Part shown: positions 16,588-24,905 of the stretch, in pieces
Numbering within the stretch: the stretch's first letter is position 1
How the letters are laid out: each line of letters starts with the position of its first letter
Origin: DASUPK01 sp963819715
GTDB taxonomy: Bacteria; Actinomycetota; Thermoleophilia; Solirubrobacterales; 70-9
Direction of reading: 5' to 3'
DNA length: 64,000 nucleotides
Assembly (NCBI GenBank): GCA_963819715.1
Contig: CAWFXE010000007.1
Span: 11,065-75,064, forward strand
The notes under the pieces: generated by a model
What the model was told of the DNA's origin: nothing
Databases searched by the model: none
What the model saw: the letters and a program-made list of their open reading frames with translations, nothing else
Made by a program: the position numbers and the translations under genes

Positions 16588-17928
16588 CTAGCGGCCCGCT
16601 GGTTCCGGCAACTGCCCGCGGAGAAGCTTTCCCGATGCGGTGCGGGGCAGGCTCGCTACGAAGTCGACCTGCTTCGGCACCTTGAACTTTGCGAGCGACG
16701 CCGCGCAGTGCTCGCGCAGGTCCGGCTCGGTCGCCTCGCTCCCCTCGGCGATGACCACCAGGGCGCAGACCGACTCCTGCCACTCGGGATCCGGACGGCC
16801 GACCACGGCGGCGTCGGCGACGGCCGGATGGGCCACCAGCACCGCTTCGACCTCCGCCGGCATCACGTTCTCGCCGCCGGTCACGATCACCTCGCTGCTT
16901 CGCCCCGTGACGTAGAGGAATCCCTCCTCGTCGATGTGACCGAGGTCGCCGGTGTGGAGCCAGCCGTCGGGATCGATGGCGCCGCGGGACACGGTCGGGC
17001 CCTGCACGAGGATCTCCCCCTCCTCGATCCGGACGTGTGTGGTGAGGAGCGGACGCCCCGTGGACCCGATCTTGCGTTCGGCGTCCGCGGGGGCAAGGGT
17101 GGTCACCTGGGAGCAGGTCTCCGTCATCCCGTAGGTCTGCACGACTGTCGCGCCTCCGTCCAGCGCCCTGCGCAGGGCGTTCTCGGGCACAGGCCCGCCC
17201 CCGATCAGGATCGCGCGCGGCTGCGACAGGTCGGCCCCCGTCTCGAGCAGCCGGATCAGCTGCGTCGGCACGAGCGAGAGCACGCCGATGTCGCCGGTCA
17301 CCAGCGTGCTCGCCACCTTCTCGGTGTCGAAGCCGTCCATCAGCACCGCGGTGGTGCCGTAGATGACCGAGCGCAGGATGATCGAGAGGCCGGCGACGTG
17401 GCTCAGGGGGAGGCAGCAGAGCCAGCGGTCCTCCGGCTCGACCCCGATGTTGAACGCGGAGCCGACCGCGCTGAAGAGGAAGTTCCCGTAGGTCAGGTCG
17501 ACCGGCCGGGGTGTCCCTGAGGTGCCGCTGGTCATGATCCGGCACTGGAGGTCGTCCATGTCGTGCTCGCCGAGCAGGGGCAGGTCGGCCTCGGTCTGGG
17601 TGAGCTCGGCCGCGTCGTTCAGGTCGACCGCGGGGCGCTCGCCGGCGAGGATCGCGGCGCGCTCCGCCTCGGTCAGCTGCGGGCTGAGAGGCAGGGCCAC
17701 GGCCCCAAGCTTCATCAGGGCATGGAGCAGCACCACCTCCTCGCGGCGCGGATGCATGGTCAGGGCCGCGAGCCCTTCCCGCCTCACCCCGTACGCCGCG
17801 AGCCGGCGAGCGACCCAGGTCGCCTCCGCCTCGAGCTCGGCATACGTGACGCTGGACGCCTCCGTGACCAGCGCGGTTCGCTCGGGACAGCTCTGAGCCC
17901 GCTGCGCGAGCCAGTTGTCGAGCTTCAC
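16588..17928 (-). CDS. menE: 2-succinylbenzoate-CoA ligase
   Basis: Acyl-adenylate-forming enzyme of 446 aa that activates o-succinylbenzoate in menaquinone synthesis. The AMP/ATP loop IMTSGTSGTPRPVDLT (about 140), VVQTYGMTETCSQV (about 245), the GWLHTGDLGHID motif, and the catalytic lysine in LPRTASGKLLRGQL are present. I chose the GTG at 17928, giving VKLDNWLAQRA, the usual family N-terminus; TAGACT stands 7 nt upstream. A GTG at 17967 would overlap menB. MenE assignment rests on the men neighbours. ilvC follows in the same direction. Confidence 0.92.
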   Translation of the reverse strand: MKLDNWLAQRAQSCPERTALVTEASSVTYAELEAEATWVARRLAAYGVRREGLAALTMHPRREEVVLLHALMKLGAVALPLSPQLTEAERAAILAGERPAVDLNDAAELTQTEADLPLLGEHDMDDLQCRIMTSGTSGTPRPVDLTYGNFLFSAVGSAFNIGVEPEDRWLCCLPLSHVAGLSIILRSVIYGTTAVLMDGFDTEKVASTLVTGDIGVLSLVPTQLIRLLETGADLSQPRAILIGGGPVPENALRRALDGGATVVQTYGMTETCSQVTTLAPADAERKIGSTGRPLLTTHVRIEEGEILVQGPTVSRGAIDPDGWLHTGDLGHIDEEGFLYVTGRSSEVIVTGGENVMPAEVEAVLVAHPAVADAAVVGRPDPEWQESVCALVVIAEGSEATEPDLREHCAASLAKFKVPKQVDFVASLPRTASGKLLRGQLPEPAGR

Positions 17929-17952
17929 GGTCGAAAGTCTATGGTTGCCGCC
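17929..17952. promoter_or_regulatory. Bidirectional leaderless promoter of menE and menB
   Basis: Only 24 bp separate the two divergent starts. Reading leftward, TAGACT (17936-17941) lies 7 nt before the menE GTG. Reading rightward, TATGGT (17940-17945) lies 7 nt before the menB GTG. The two -10 hexamers share their TA step, forming AGTCTATGGT. Neither gene has a Shine-Dalgarno. A single opened region could thus serve both operons. Confidence 0.65.
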
Positions 17953-18831
17953 GTGCCGAGACGCCACAAAGACGCCCCGCCCTCAGAGCAGCTCTTCGCG
18001 CCGATCGAATGGGCCACGGAGGGCGACTACGAGGACATCCTCTACGAGCGCGGCGAGGAGATCGCGAAGATCTCGATCAATCGGCCGGAGGTGCACAACG
18101 CCTTCAGGCCGCCGACGCTCGCCGAGCTGCGCGACGCCTTCAACCGCGCTCGCGACGACATCGAGGTCGCGGCGATCATCTTCACCGGCGTCGGCGACGA
18201 AGCGTTCTGCTCCGGCGGCGATCAGCGGATCCGCGGCGATGACGGCTACATCGGGGACGACGAGGTCGCCAAGCAGGGTGTCGGCCGGCTCGATGTCGGC
18301 GATCTCCACGTCCAGATCAGGCGGCTGCCGAAGCCCGTCGTCGCGATGGTGGCCGGGTACGCCGTCGGCGGCGGCCACATCCTCCATCTCGTCTGCGACC
18401 TGACCATCGCCGGGGAAAACGCCGTCTTCGGCCAGACCGGGCCGCGGGTCGGCAGCTTCGATGGCGGCTTCGGGGCGTCGCTCCTGGTCCGGAACGTCGG
18501 CGTGAAGAAGGCAAAGGAGATCTGGTTTCTCTCCCGTCTCTATGACGCGCCGGAGGCGCTCGAAATGGGGCTCGTCAACGCCGTCTTCCCGGTGGCCGAC
18601 CTGGAACGCGAGACGGTCGCTTGGTGCCGCGAGATGGCCGCTCTCTCCCCCCTCTCGCTGCGGCTGCTGAAGTCGAGCTTCAACGCGGACGAGGACGGCA
18701 TCACCGGGATCCAGCAGCTCTCCCACGACGCGACGCTTCTCTTCTACATGTCGGAGGAGGGCCAGGAGGGCCGCAACGCCTACCAGCAGGGACGCAGTCC
18801 GGACTTCTCCAAGTACCCGAAGAGGCCCTAG
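17953..18831 (+). CDS. menB: 1,4-dihydroxy-2-naphthoyl-CoA synthase
   Basis: Crotonase-fold enzyme closing the second ring of menaquinone from succinylbenzoyl-CoA. The 292 aa product has the MenB-specific AFCSGGDQRIRGDDGY segment near residue 80, the oxyanion region GYAVGGGHILHLVCD near 140, the FGQTGPRVGSFDGGFG catalytic-site stretch, and the C-terminal QEGRNAYQQGRSPDFSKYPKRP tail. The GTG at 17953, 7 nt after TATGGT, fits the leaderless pattern; an ATG at 17941 would fall inside that box. It heads menB-menA-menC-menD. Confidence 0.96.
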   Translation: MPRRHKDAPPSEQLFAPIEWATEGDYEDILYERGEEIAKISINRPEVHNAFRPPTLAELRDAFNRARDDIEVAAIIFTGVGDEAFCSGGDQRIRGDDGYIGDDEVAKQGVGRLDVGDLHVQIRRLPKPVVAMVAGYAVGGGHILHLVCDLTIAGENAVFGQTGPRVGSFDGGFGASLLVRNVGVKKAKEIWFLSRLYDAPEALEMGLVNAVFPVADLERETVAWCREMAALSPLSLRLLKSSFNADEDGITGIQQLSHDATLLFYMSEEGQEGRNAYQQGRSPDFSKYPKRP

Positions 18832-18833
18832 GG

Positions 18834-19715
18834 ATGCGGATCTGGCTGATGGCGGCGCGTCCGCGGACGCTGCCCGCCGCGATCGCGCCGGTGCTTGTGG
18901 GAACGGCCGCTGCGATCGAGCATCACGGCGACCTGAGGCGGGTGGGCGCCTTCATCGCCGCCCTGATCGGCTCGATCTTCATCCAGATCGGCACCAACCT
19001 CGCCAATGACTACTCGGACGCGAAGCGGGGCGCCGACACGGTCGACAGGCTCGGTCCGGTCCGCGTCACCTCGGCCGGGCTGGTCGCTCCGCGAAGCGTG
19101 CTGACCGCCACCTGGCTGGCGTTCGGGATCGCCGTCGTCGCCGGCATCTATCTCGCCATCGTTGCGGGCTGGATCATCATTGCCGTCGGCGTCGCCTCGA
19201 TCGCGGCGGGCGTCCTCTACACGGGCGGCCCGCGACCCTATGGCTACGCGGGGCTCGGCGAGCTCTTCGTCTTCCTCTTCTTCGGCCTGGTGGCAGTGAA
19301 CGGCTCCTACTACGTCCAACTCGAGCGGCTTGACTGGCTGCCTTTTGGCCTCTCGGTCGCGGTCGGCTGCCTCGCCACGGCGATCCTCGTGGTGAACAAC
19401 GTGCGGGATATCGAGACCGACCGCCGCGCCGGGAAGAACACCCTGGCCGTTCGGCTCGGCCGGCGAGGCGCCCGGGGCCTCTACGTCGGGCTGATCGTCG
19501 CGGCGTACGCCTGCCTGCTCGGGACCGTGACCAGTCACGGCGGCGCCTGGTGGGCCTTCCTGGGCTTCCTCTCCGCTCCGCTGGCGCTGAAGCCCGCCCG
19601 CGCGGTGCTGAACCGCACCGACGGCCCGGCACTGAATGGGGCGCTGGCTGGAACCGGCGCGCTCCTCGGCGTCTTCAGCCTGACCGTCTCCGCCGGGCTG
19701 TTGATCGCGGCGTAG
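18834..19715 (+). CDS. menA: 1,4-dihydroxy-2-naphthoate polyprenyltransferase
   Basis: Membrane prenyltransferase of the UbiA superfamily, attaching the polyprenyl chain to dihydroxynaphthoate. The 293 aa protein opens WLMAARPRTLPAAIAPVLVG, typical of MenA, and has the two Asp-rich, magnesium-diphosphate sites: NLANDYSDAKRGAD near residue 57 and NNVRDIETDRRAGKNTLAVRLG near 190. Eight to nine hydrophobic helices are visible. The ATG is 2 nt after the menB stop, so coupling is likely. Confidence 0.95.
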   Translation: MRIWLMAARPRTLPAAIAPVLVGTAAAIEHHGDLRRVGAFIAALIGSIFIQIGTNLANDYSDAKRGADTVDRLGPVRVTSAGLVAPRSVLTATWLAFGIAVVAGIYLAIVAGWIIIAVGVASIAAGVLYTGGPRPYGYAGLGELFVFLFFGLVAVNGSYYVQLERLDWLPFGLSVAVGCLATAILVVNNVRDIETDRRAGKNTLAVRLGRRGARGLYVGLIVAAYACLLGTVTSHGGAWWAFLGFLSAPLALKPARAVLNRTDGPALNGALAGTGALLGVFSLTVSAGLLIAA

Positions 19716-19724
19716 AGTCGCGGC

Positions 19725-20807
19725 ATGCAGCTGGAGGAGCTGGAGGTCATCCCCTACTCCCTGCCGTTTCGCGAGCCGTACGTGACCGCTCGGGGGGAGC
19801 TGCGAGAGCGAAATCTGATCCTCGTGCGGATTCGCGGCGAGGGACTCCAGGGCCTGGGCGAGACGGCCGCGCTCTCCCTCCGCGGCGGGGTGAGCATCGA
19901 CGGCATCGTCGGCGAGATCCGGGAACGCTGCTGGCCGGCCCTGCTCGACGGGGGAGTGGATCCGAAGCGGATCTGGTCCGCGATCGCCCGCTGCCGCAAC
20001 CGTGGCGCCTCGGCGCAGGCGGTGGCCGCAGTGGACATCGCCCTGCACGACCTCGCCGGGCAGGCGTCCGGCGACCCGGTCTGGCGGCTGCTCGGCGCGA
20101 GCGAGGCGAAGCCGGTGGTCTGCAACGCGACGCTGCCAGCGGCCAATCCGGCGGCAACCCGGAAGCTGGCGGAGGACTGGCAGGCGCGCGGTTTCCGGAC
20201 CTTCAAGCTCAAGGTCGGTCTCCCGGGTGACGTCACCCAGGTGGCGACCGTTCGCCAGACGCTGGGCGGCAGGGCCACGATTCGCGTCGATGCGAATGGC
20301 GCCTGGAGCGTCGACGACGCCGCCGACCGGCTGGCAGCTCTCGCGCCTCACGGGATCGAGCTGGCGGAGCAGCCTGTGGGGACCTTCGAGCAGATGGTCG
20401 ATCTGCGGCGCCGGGTGGACGTGAAGATCGCCGCGGACGAGAGCCTGGTCTCGCCGTTCGACGCACGCCGAGCCCGGGAGCTGGGCGCCTGCCAGGTCGC
20501 GGCAGTCAAGGTCGCGAAGGTGGGCGGGCTTGGCGCGGCCCTAGAGATTGCGGAGGTCATGCCGTCCTATCTCTCGAGCGCCCTGGAGGGGCCCGTGGGG
20601 ATCACCGCGGCGGCGCACGCCGTGCAGGCCCTCGCGCCGGGTGGCGGAAATGCCGGGATGGCTCATGGACTGGCCACGGAGAGCCTCTTCTCGGCGTCGA
20701 TCGGGAGGGGAGCCACAGCCCAGGGCGACAAGCTGATCGTCGCCGACAGCCCGGGCCTGGGAGTCGAGATCGACGAAGCCGCGCTTGCGGCTAGGCGTCT
20801 GGACTGA
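19725..20807 (+). CDS. menC: o-Succinylbenzoate synthase
   Basis: Enolase-superfamily dehydratase producing o-succinylbenzoate. In 360 aa the catalytic set is visible in order: lysine pair in TFKLKVGLPG (about 165), metal ligands in RVDANGAWS (about 190), ELAEQP (about 215) and IAADESL (about 240), and the second lysine in AVKVAKVGGLG (about 265). The enolase superfamily also contains dipeptide epimerases, but position between menA and menD makes MenC nearly certain. It begins 9 nt after menA. Confidence 0.94.
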   Translation: MQLEELEVIPYSLPFREPYVTARGELRERNLILVRIRGEGLQGLGETAALSLRGGVSIDGIVGEIRERCWPALLDGGVDPKRIWSAIARCRNRGASAQAVAAVDIALHDLAGQASGDPVWRLLGASEAKPVVCNATLPAANPAATRKLAEDWQARGFRTFKLKVGLPGDVTQVATVRQTLGGRATIRVDANGAWSVDDAADRLAALAPHGIELAEQPVGTFEQMVDLRRRVDVKIAADESLVSPFDARRARELGACQVAAVKVAKVGGLGAALEIAEVMPSYLSSALEGPVGITAAAHAVQALAPGGGNAGMAHGLATESLFSASIGRGATAQGDKLIVADSPGLGVEIDEAALAARRLD

Positions 20808-20861
20808 AATGCGAGGGTGCTCGCAGGCGAAGCCGAGAGCAACCCGTTTAATGGGGTAGCA

Positions 20862-22628
20862 GTGGATCCGACGAATCGGAATACCGCCCTCGCCTCCGCG
20901 ATGGCCGAGGAGTTGGCCCGCTCGGGAGTGGACCGGGCGGTGGTCTCCCCCGGCTCGCGCTCCACACCCCTCGCGGTGGCCCTCTGGCGACAGGAGGGAA
21001 TTGAGGTCACCGTGATCCTCGACGAGCGCAGCGCCGGCTTCTTCGCCCTCGGCACGGCCCTGGCGACCGGGAAGCCCGCCGCGGTGCTCTGCACCTCGGG
21101 ATCGGCCGCTGCCAATCTCCACCCGGCGGTGGTCGAGGCGAACGAGGCGAGCGTGCCGATGATCGTGCTCACGGCCGACCGCCCGCCCGAGCTACGCGAC
21201 ATCGGCGCCGGGCAGACAATCGACCAGCTGAAGCTCTACGGCGACTCGGTCAGGTGGTTCTGCGACGTCGGCACCCATGAGGCCGACGACGATGGTCTGC
21301 TCCATTTCCGCGCCGTGACCTGCCGCGCTCACGCGGTCGCGGTGGGAGATCCCCGCCCAGGCCCGGTCCACCTCAACATCCCCTTGCGCGAACCCCTCGC
21401 GCCGATCCCGGTGGAGGATGGGGTCACCGCCACCGACGCACTTGCGCTGGAGGGACGCGGCGCGGATCCGCTCAACGCCGTTGCCGCCGCGACGCCGCGC
21501 GCCGACGAGGCGCTGCTCGACCGGCTGGCTGAGCGAGTCGAGAGCTCCCCAAGGGGCCTGATCGTCGCCGGACGCCAGATGGACCCGGGTCTCGCGGAGC
21601 CGGTCTCCGCCCTCGCCGCCGCCGCGGGATATCCGATCCTGGCGGAGCCGACCTCACAGCTTCGCCGTGGACCCCACGACCGCTCCCTCGTCGTCTCCTC
21701 CTACGACCACATCGCCCGCGACCGACCCGCGCCGTTGGAGCCGCAGCTGATTCTCAGGGTCGGCGACCTGCCGACCAGCAAGCCCCTGCGCCAGTGGCTC
21801 GCGGCGATTGAGAGCCTCGAGCAGATCGTGATCGACCCCATCGGCGACTGGCGCGAGCCGACCCGGCGGGCGGACATGATCGTGCGGGCCGATCCGACCG
21901 GAGCAGCCCGGGCGCTGACCGACCGGCTTGCTCGACTGCGTCCCGGCGCCAGCGCGATCGCGGGCTCACCGTTCGCGGCCGGATGGCTCGAGGCCGAGAT
22001 CGCGGTGCGGGAGGCGCTGGATGGGCGATTGCGAGAGCTCGACGAGCTGAGCGAGCCCGGCGTGTGGGCGGCGCTCGGCGACGCGCTCCGCGACGGGGAC
22101 TCCGTCTTCGCCGCGTCCAGCATGGCCGTCCGGGACCTCGAGGCCTTTCTGCGGCCGGGCGCCGAGGGCGTGCGCATCGCCTCCAACCGCGGGGCGAACG
22201 GAATCGACGGGCTGGTTTCGACATCGGCGGGCCTCGCGGCGGGGAGCGGCTCCCGCACCTGGGCGGTGCTGGGCGACCTGGCGCTCTTCCACGACCTGGG
22301 CGGGCTCGCCGCGGCTCGCCGCGCCGGCCATCTCCGTCTGATCGTGATCGACAACTCCGGCGGTGGCATCTTCCACTTCCTTCCCCAGGCCGGTGCGATG
22401 GACGAGGCGGAATTCGAGGCCCTGCTGGGGACGCCGAGCGGCCTCGACCCCTCGGCAGCGGCAGAGCTCTTCGGGCTCAGCGTCGCGCTTCCGGAGAACC
22501 AGAGCGACCTCGCCAATGCTCTCGCCAGGGATGCCCGGCTGATCGTCGTCCGCACCGAGCGCGGGCGGAACCTCGAGCTCCACCGAGAGCTCAGCCGGCT
22601 AGCAGCGGCAGCAGCGCCTCGAACTTGA
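20862..22628 (+). CDS. menD: 2-succinyl-5-enolpyruvyl-6-hydroxy-3-cyclohexene-1-carboxylate synthase
   Basis: Thiamine diphosphate enzyme combining isochorismate with 2-oxoglutarate, the step after MenF. The 588 aa product has the N-terminal VVSPGSRSTPLAVAL, the cofactor glutamate in ILDERSAGFFALG, LTADRPPELRDIGAGQTIDQ, and the C-terminal thiamine site SNRGANGIDGLVSTSAG with VIDNSGGGIFHFLPQ. I prefer the GTG at 20862 (GGGG 5 nt upstream); a frame open to 20817 adds unconserved residues. Its last 38 bp overlap the end of the convergent menF. Confidence 0.94.
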   Translation: MDPTNRNTALASAMAEELARSGVDRAVVSPGSRSTPLAVALWRQEGIEVTVILDERSAGFFALGTALATGKPAAVLCTSGSAAANLHPAVVEANEASVPMIVLTADRPPELRDIGAGQTIDQLKLYGDSVRWFCDVGTHEADDDGLLHFRAVTCRAHAVAVGDPRPGPVHLNIPLREPLAPIPVEDGVTATDALALEGRGADPLNAVAAATPRADEALLDRLAERVESSPRGLIVAGRQMDPGLAEPVSALAAAAGYPILAEPTSQLRRGPHDRSLVVSSYDHIARDRPAPLEPQLILRVGDLPTSKPLRQWLAAIESLEQIVIDPIGDWREPTRRADMIVRADPTGAARALTDRLARLRPGASAIAGSPFAAGWLEAEIAVREALDGRLRELDELSEPGVWAALGDALRDGDSVFAASSMAVRDLEAFLRPGAEGVRIASNRGANGIDGLVSTSAGLAAGSGSRTWAVLGDLALFHDLGGLAAARRAGHLRLIVIDNSGGGIFHFLPQAGAMDEAEFEALLGTPSGLDPSAAAELFGLSVALPENQSDLANALARDARLIVVRTERGRNLELHRELSRLAAAAAPRT

Positions 22629-24006
22629 GCTCTGACTCCTGAAGCTCGGCCGCCGGGTCCGAATCGGCCACGATCCCGCAGCCCGCGAAGAGATGAGCCT
22701 CGCGGTCGCGCAGCAGCGCCGAACGGAGGCCGACGCAGAACTCTCCGTCCTCCGTTGCGTCCATCCACCCCACCGGCCCGGTGTACCAGCCGCGGTCGAT
22801 GCCCTCGAGCTCCTCGATCATGGCGAGGGCGGGCTCGCGCGGCTCGCCGCCGATGGCGGGGGTCGGATGGAGGTACCCCGCCAGCTCGATCGCGCTGTGG
22901 GATTCGGCGAGCTGTGCGCGGATCGGGGTAGCCAGGTGCTGGAGGTTGCCGATCTTGACCACGAACGGCTCGCCCTCCGCGTGAACCCAGACGGAGTGCG
23001 GTCGCAGCGTGCGCTCGATGCGTCGCACGACGATTCCGTGCTCCTCCCGGACCTTGGGGCTCCGCATCATCGCCTCGCCGATGTGGTCGTCGACAGCGGG
23101 GTCCGCGCTGCGGGAGGTGGTGCCCGCAAGCGCCACGGTCGCGGCCACCGCGCCCGATCGCCTCACCAGCAGCTCAGGGCTGGCCCCGATGAACGCCGCC
23201 TCGGGCGACCCGAAGCAGAAGCAGAAGCACGACGGAAAGAGATCGCGGAGGGCGCCGAGCTTGTCGGCCGGGTCGATCGCCGCCGGTGCCTCGACCGTCA
23301 GCTCGCGAGCCAGAACCACCTTGTCGGCCTCGCCGGCGCGGATCCGCTCGACAGCCGCACCGACTATCTGCTCGTAGCGCTCCGGCGGATAGCGACCCGT
23401 GATGGCGGTGGCGGCGCTCAGATGCGGATCCGCCGGGATCATCACAGCGGGTTTCAGCGAGGCGAGCCGGCCCGAGATGCGCCGGAGAGTGTCCTCCGCC
23501 GACGTCCCACGCCCCAGGACCGCGCAGGCGGTGAGGTAGCTTCGACCTTCGCTTCGGGAGATCGAGATCTCTGGCAGAACTGCCAGCGCCGGCGGCAGCG
23601 AGGACCAGATCGGCGAGGAGCCGCCCTCCGCGGCGAAGGCGAACCCGGTCGCCCAGATAGGCCCGGAGCCGGCCGGCAGGCCCGTCGGCTCCTCCGCGAC
23701 GCGATCGTGCGCGACGCGCGAGGTGCCGGCCGCCAGGTCCGAGAAACGGTCCCGACCCCTGCTCACCACCTCGGTGGCGGTGCCGAGGCCGGCGATCGCG
23801 AACCCGCGGTCAGGCTGCTCCCAGCAGAACCAGCGGTCTGTGGCGAGCCTCGAACCGGCGGCGATCGCCGTCGGATCCACCGGCTCTTCGAGCTCAACGG
23901 TCGCCGATACGAGCCGGCCCTCTCCCGCACGGGACAGTGCGTGCTCGAACAGAGCGAGAAGCTCGCCGGCGTCGAGGGCGACGCTCACTCGCGGGTCATC
24001 CACCAC
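22591..24006 (-). CDS. menF: Isochorismate synthase
   Basis: Chorismate-binding enzyme of up to 471 aa that makes isochorismate, entry point of menaquinone synthesis. The C-terminal half has the family signatures: ADKVVLARELTVEAP, FIGASPELLVRRSGA, ATVALAGTTSRSADP, KIGNLQHLATPI, TPAIGGEPREPAL and GIVADSDPAAELQESELKFE. The start is uncertain: GTG at 24006 gives the longest form, while GTG at 23988 overlaps the SET-gene stop as GTGA, a coupling used repeatedly here. The gene ends 38 bp inside menD. It is fourth in the ilvB-ilvN-SET-menF operon. Confidence 0.92.
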   Translation of the reverse strand: MVDDPRVSVALDAGELLALFEHALSRAGEGRLVSATVELEEPVDPTAIAAGSRLATDRWFCWEQPDRGFAIAGLGTATEVVSRGRDRFSDLAAGTSRVAHDRVAEEPTGLPAGSGPIWATGFAFAAEGGSSPIWSSLPPALAVLPEISISRSEGRSYLTACAVLGRGTSAEDTLRRISGRLASLKPAVMIPADPHLSAATAITGRYPPERYEQIVGAAVERIRAGEADKVVLARELTVEAPAAIDPADKLGALRDLFPSCFCFCFGSPEAAFIGASPELLVRRSGAVAATVALAGTTSRSADPAVDDHIGEAMMRSPKVREEHGIVVRRIERTLRPHSVWVHAEGEPFVVKIGNLQHLATPIRAQLAESHSAIELAGYLHPTPAIGGEPREPALAMIEELEGIDRGWYTGPVGWMDATEDGEFCVGLRSALLRDREAHLFAGCGIVADSDPAAELQESELKFEALLPLLAG

Positions 24007-24350
24007 TCCTCGCCGTAGGAGATCGTGATCTGCTCCCCAACCCCGATCTCGCGCAGGGCCACAAACGAATAGGCGTCGTCGTCCGTCGCGATGTACTCGG
24101 CGTTCGGCTCGTCGGAATGGTTGTAGAGGCTGCCGTATCCGAGCAGGAGGGCGACGCCGGCATCGTCATCGCCCAGGCTGACGGTGTAGTCGTTCAGCAG
24201 TCCGCTCGTCTCGCCCTCGGCAAGCTCGAGAATCGGGCAGACCTCGATCGTCTCGTCCTTCCCGATCTCCGCGGCCGCGATCACGCCCCGGCCATGCTCG
24301 GTATCGCCGATCCGGATCGAAGTCGGCGGCATGATCTCAGTGGCGGCCAC
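23985..24350 (-). CDS. Small SET-domain protein (putative protein lysine methyltransferase)
   Basis: A 121 aa protein that is essentially one SET domain. The N-terminal HGRGVIAAAEIGKDETIE carries the GxG turn; the pseudoknot motifs are GYGSLYNHSDEPNA (residues about 70-83, with the NHS core) and GEQITISYGEEWW (about 103-115, with the catalytic-type tyrosine). SET enzymes transfer methyl groups from SAM to protein lysines; stand-alone SET domains of this size are best known from eukaryotes and a chlorella virus, but bacteria have some. It abuts ilvN with no gap and overlaps menF, so it is cotranscribed with both. Target protein unknown. Confidence 0.82.
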   Translation of the reverse strand: MAATEIMPPTSIRIGDTEHGRGVIAAAEIGKDETIEVCPILELAEGETSGLLNDYTVSLGDDDAGVALLLGYGSLYNHSDEPNAEYIATDDDAYSFVALREIGVGEQITISYGEEWWMTRE

Positions 24351-24905
24351 TTAGTTGTCCGGCTTGGAGCGGGCGATCGCGACCTCGCCCGTGCGAACCA
24401 TCTCGATCAGGCCGTGCGGGCGGATCATCCGCTCGAAGGCCTCGATCTTGTCCGCGCTCCCGGTGACCTCGATTGTCAGCGAGCGGCGTGAGACGTCGAC
24501 GATCTTGGCCCTGAAGATCTCGGCGAACTGCATGATCTCCGCGCGACTCTCGATCGGCGCGGAGACCTTGAAGAGGGCCATCTCGCGGGCGATGGTCTCG
24601 CCCGGCTCCATGTCGCGGATCTTGATGACGTTGACCAGCTTGTGGAGCTGCTTGGTCACCTGGTCGATCGGGTGGACCGCACCGTCGACTGTCAGCGTGA
24701 TCCGCGAGATCTCAGGATCGTCGGTAGGGCCGACCGCGAGCGTGTCGATATTGAAGCCGCGACGGCTGAAGAGGCCGGCGATCCTCGCGAGGACTCCGGG
24801 GCGGTTCTCCACCTGGATCGAGAGGACGTGCTTGCGCCCGGTGAGCGCGCCGGCCGCGGCGTCGAGATCGTCGAGGTTGATCAGGTCCGGGGTTCCGGCT
24901 TCCAT
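24351..24905 (-). CDS. ilvN: Acetolactate synthase regulatory subunit
   Basis: Small subunit (184 aa) that stimulates IlvB and gives feedback control by valine. An N-terminal ACT domain starts at HVLSIQVENRPGVLARIAGLFSRRG near residue 25, followed by the RISRITLTVDG-like strand and a C-terminal ALS_ss domain (EIFRAKIVDVSRRSLTIEVTG). Its ATG at 24905 directly abuts the ilvB stop, and its stop abuts the SET-gene start, marking one tight operon. Confidence 0.96.
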   Translation of the reverse strand: MEAGTPDLINLDDLDAAAGALTGRKHVLSIQVENRPGVLARIAGLFSRRGFNIDTLAVGPTDDPEISRITLTVDGAVHPIDQVTKQLHKLVNVIKIRDMEPGETIAREMALFKVSAPIESRAEIMQFAEIFRAKIVDVSRRSLTIEVTGSADKIEAFERMIRPHGLIEMVRTGEVAIARSKPDN

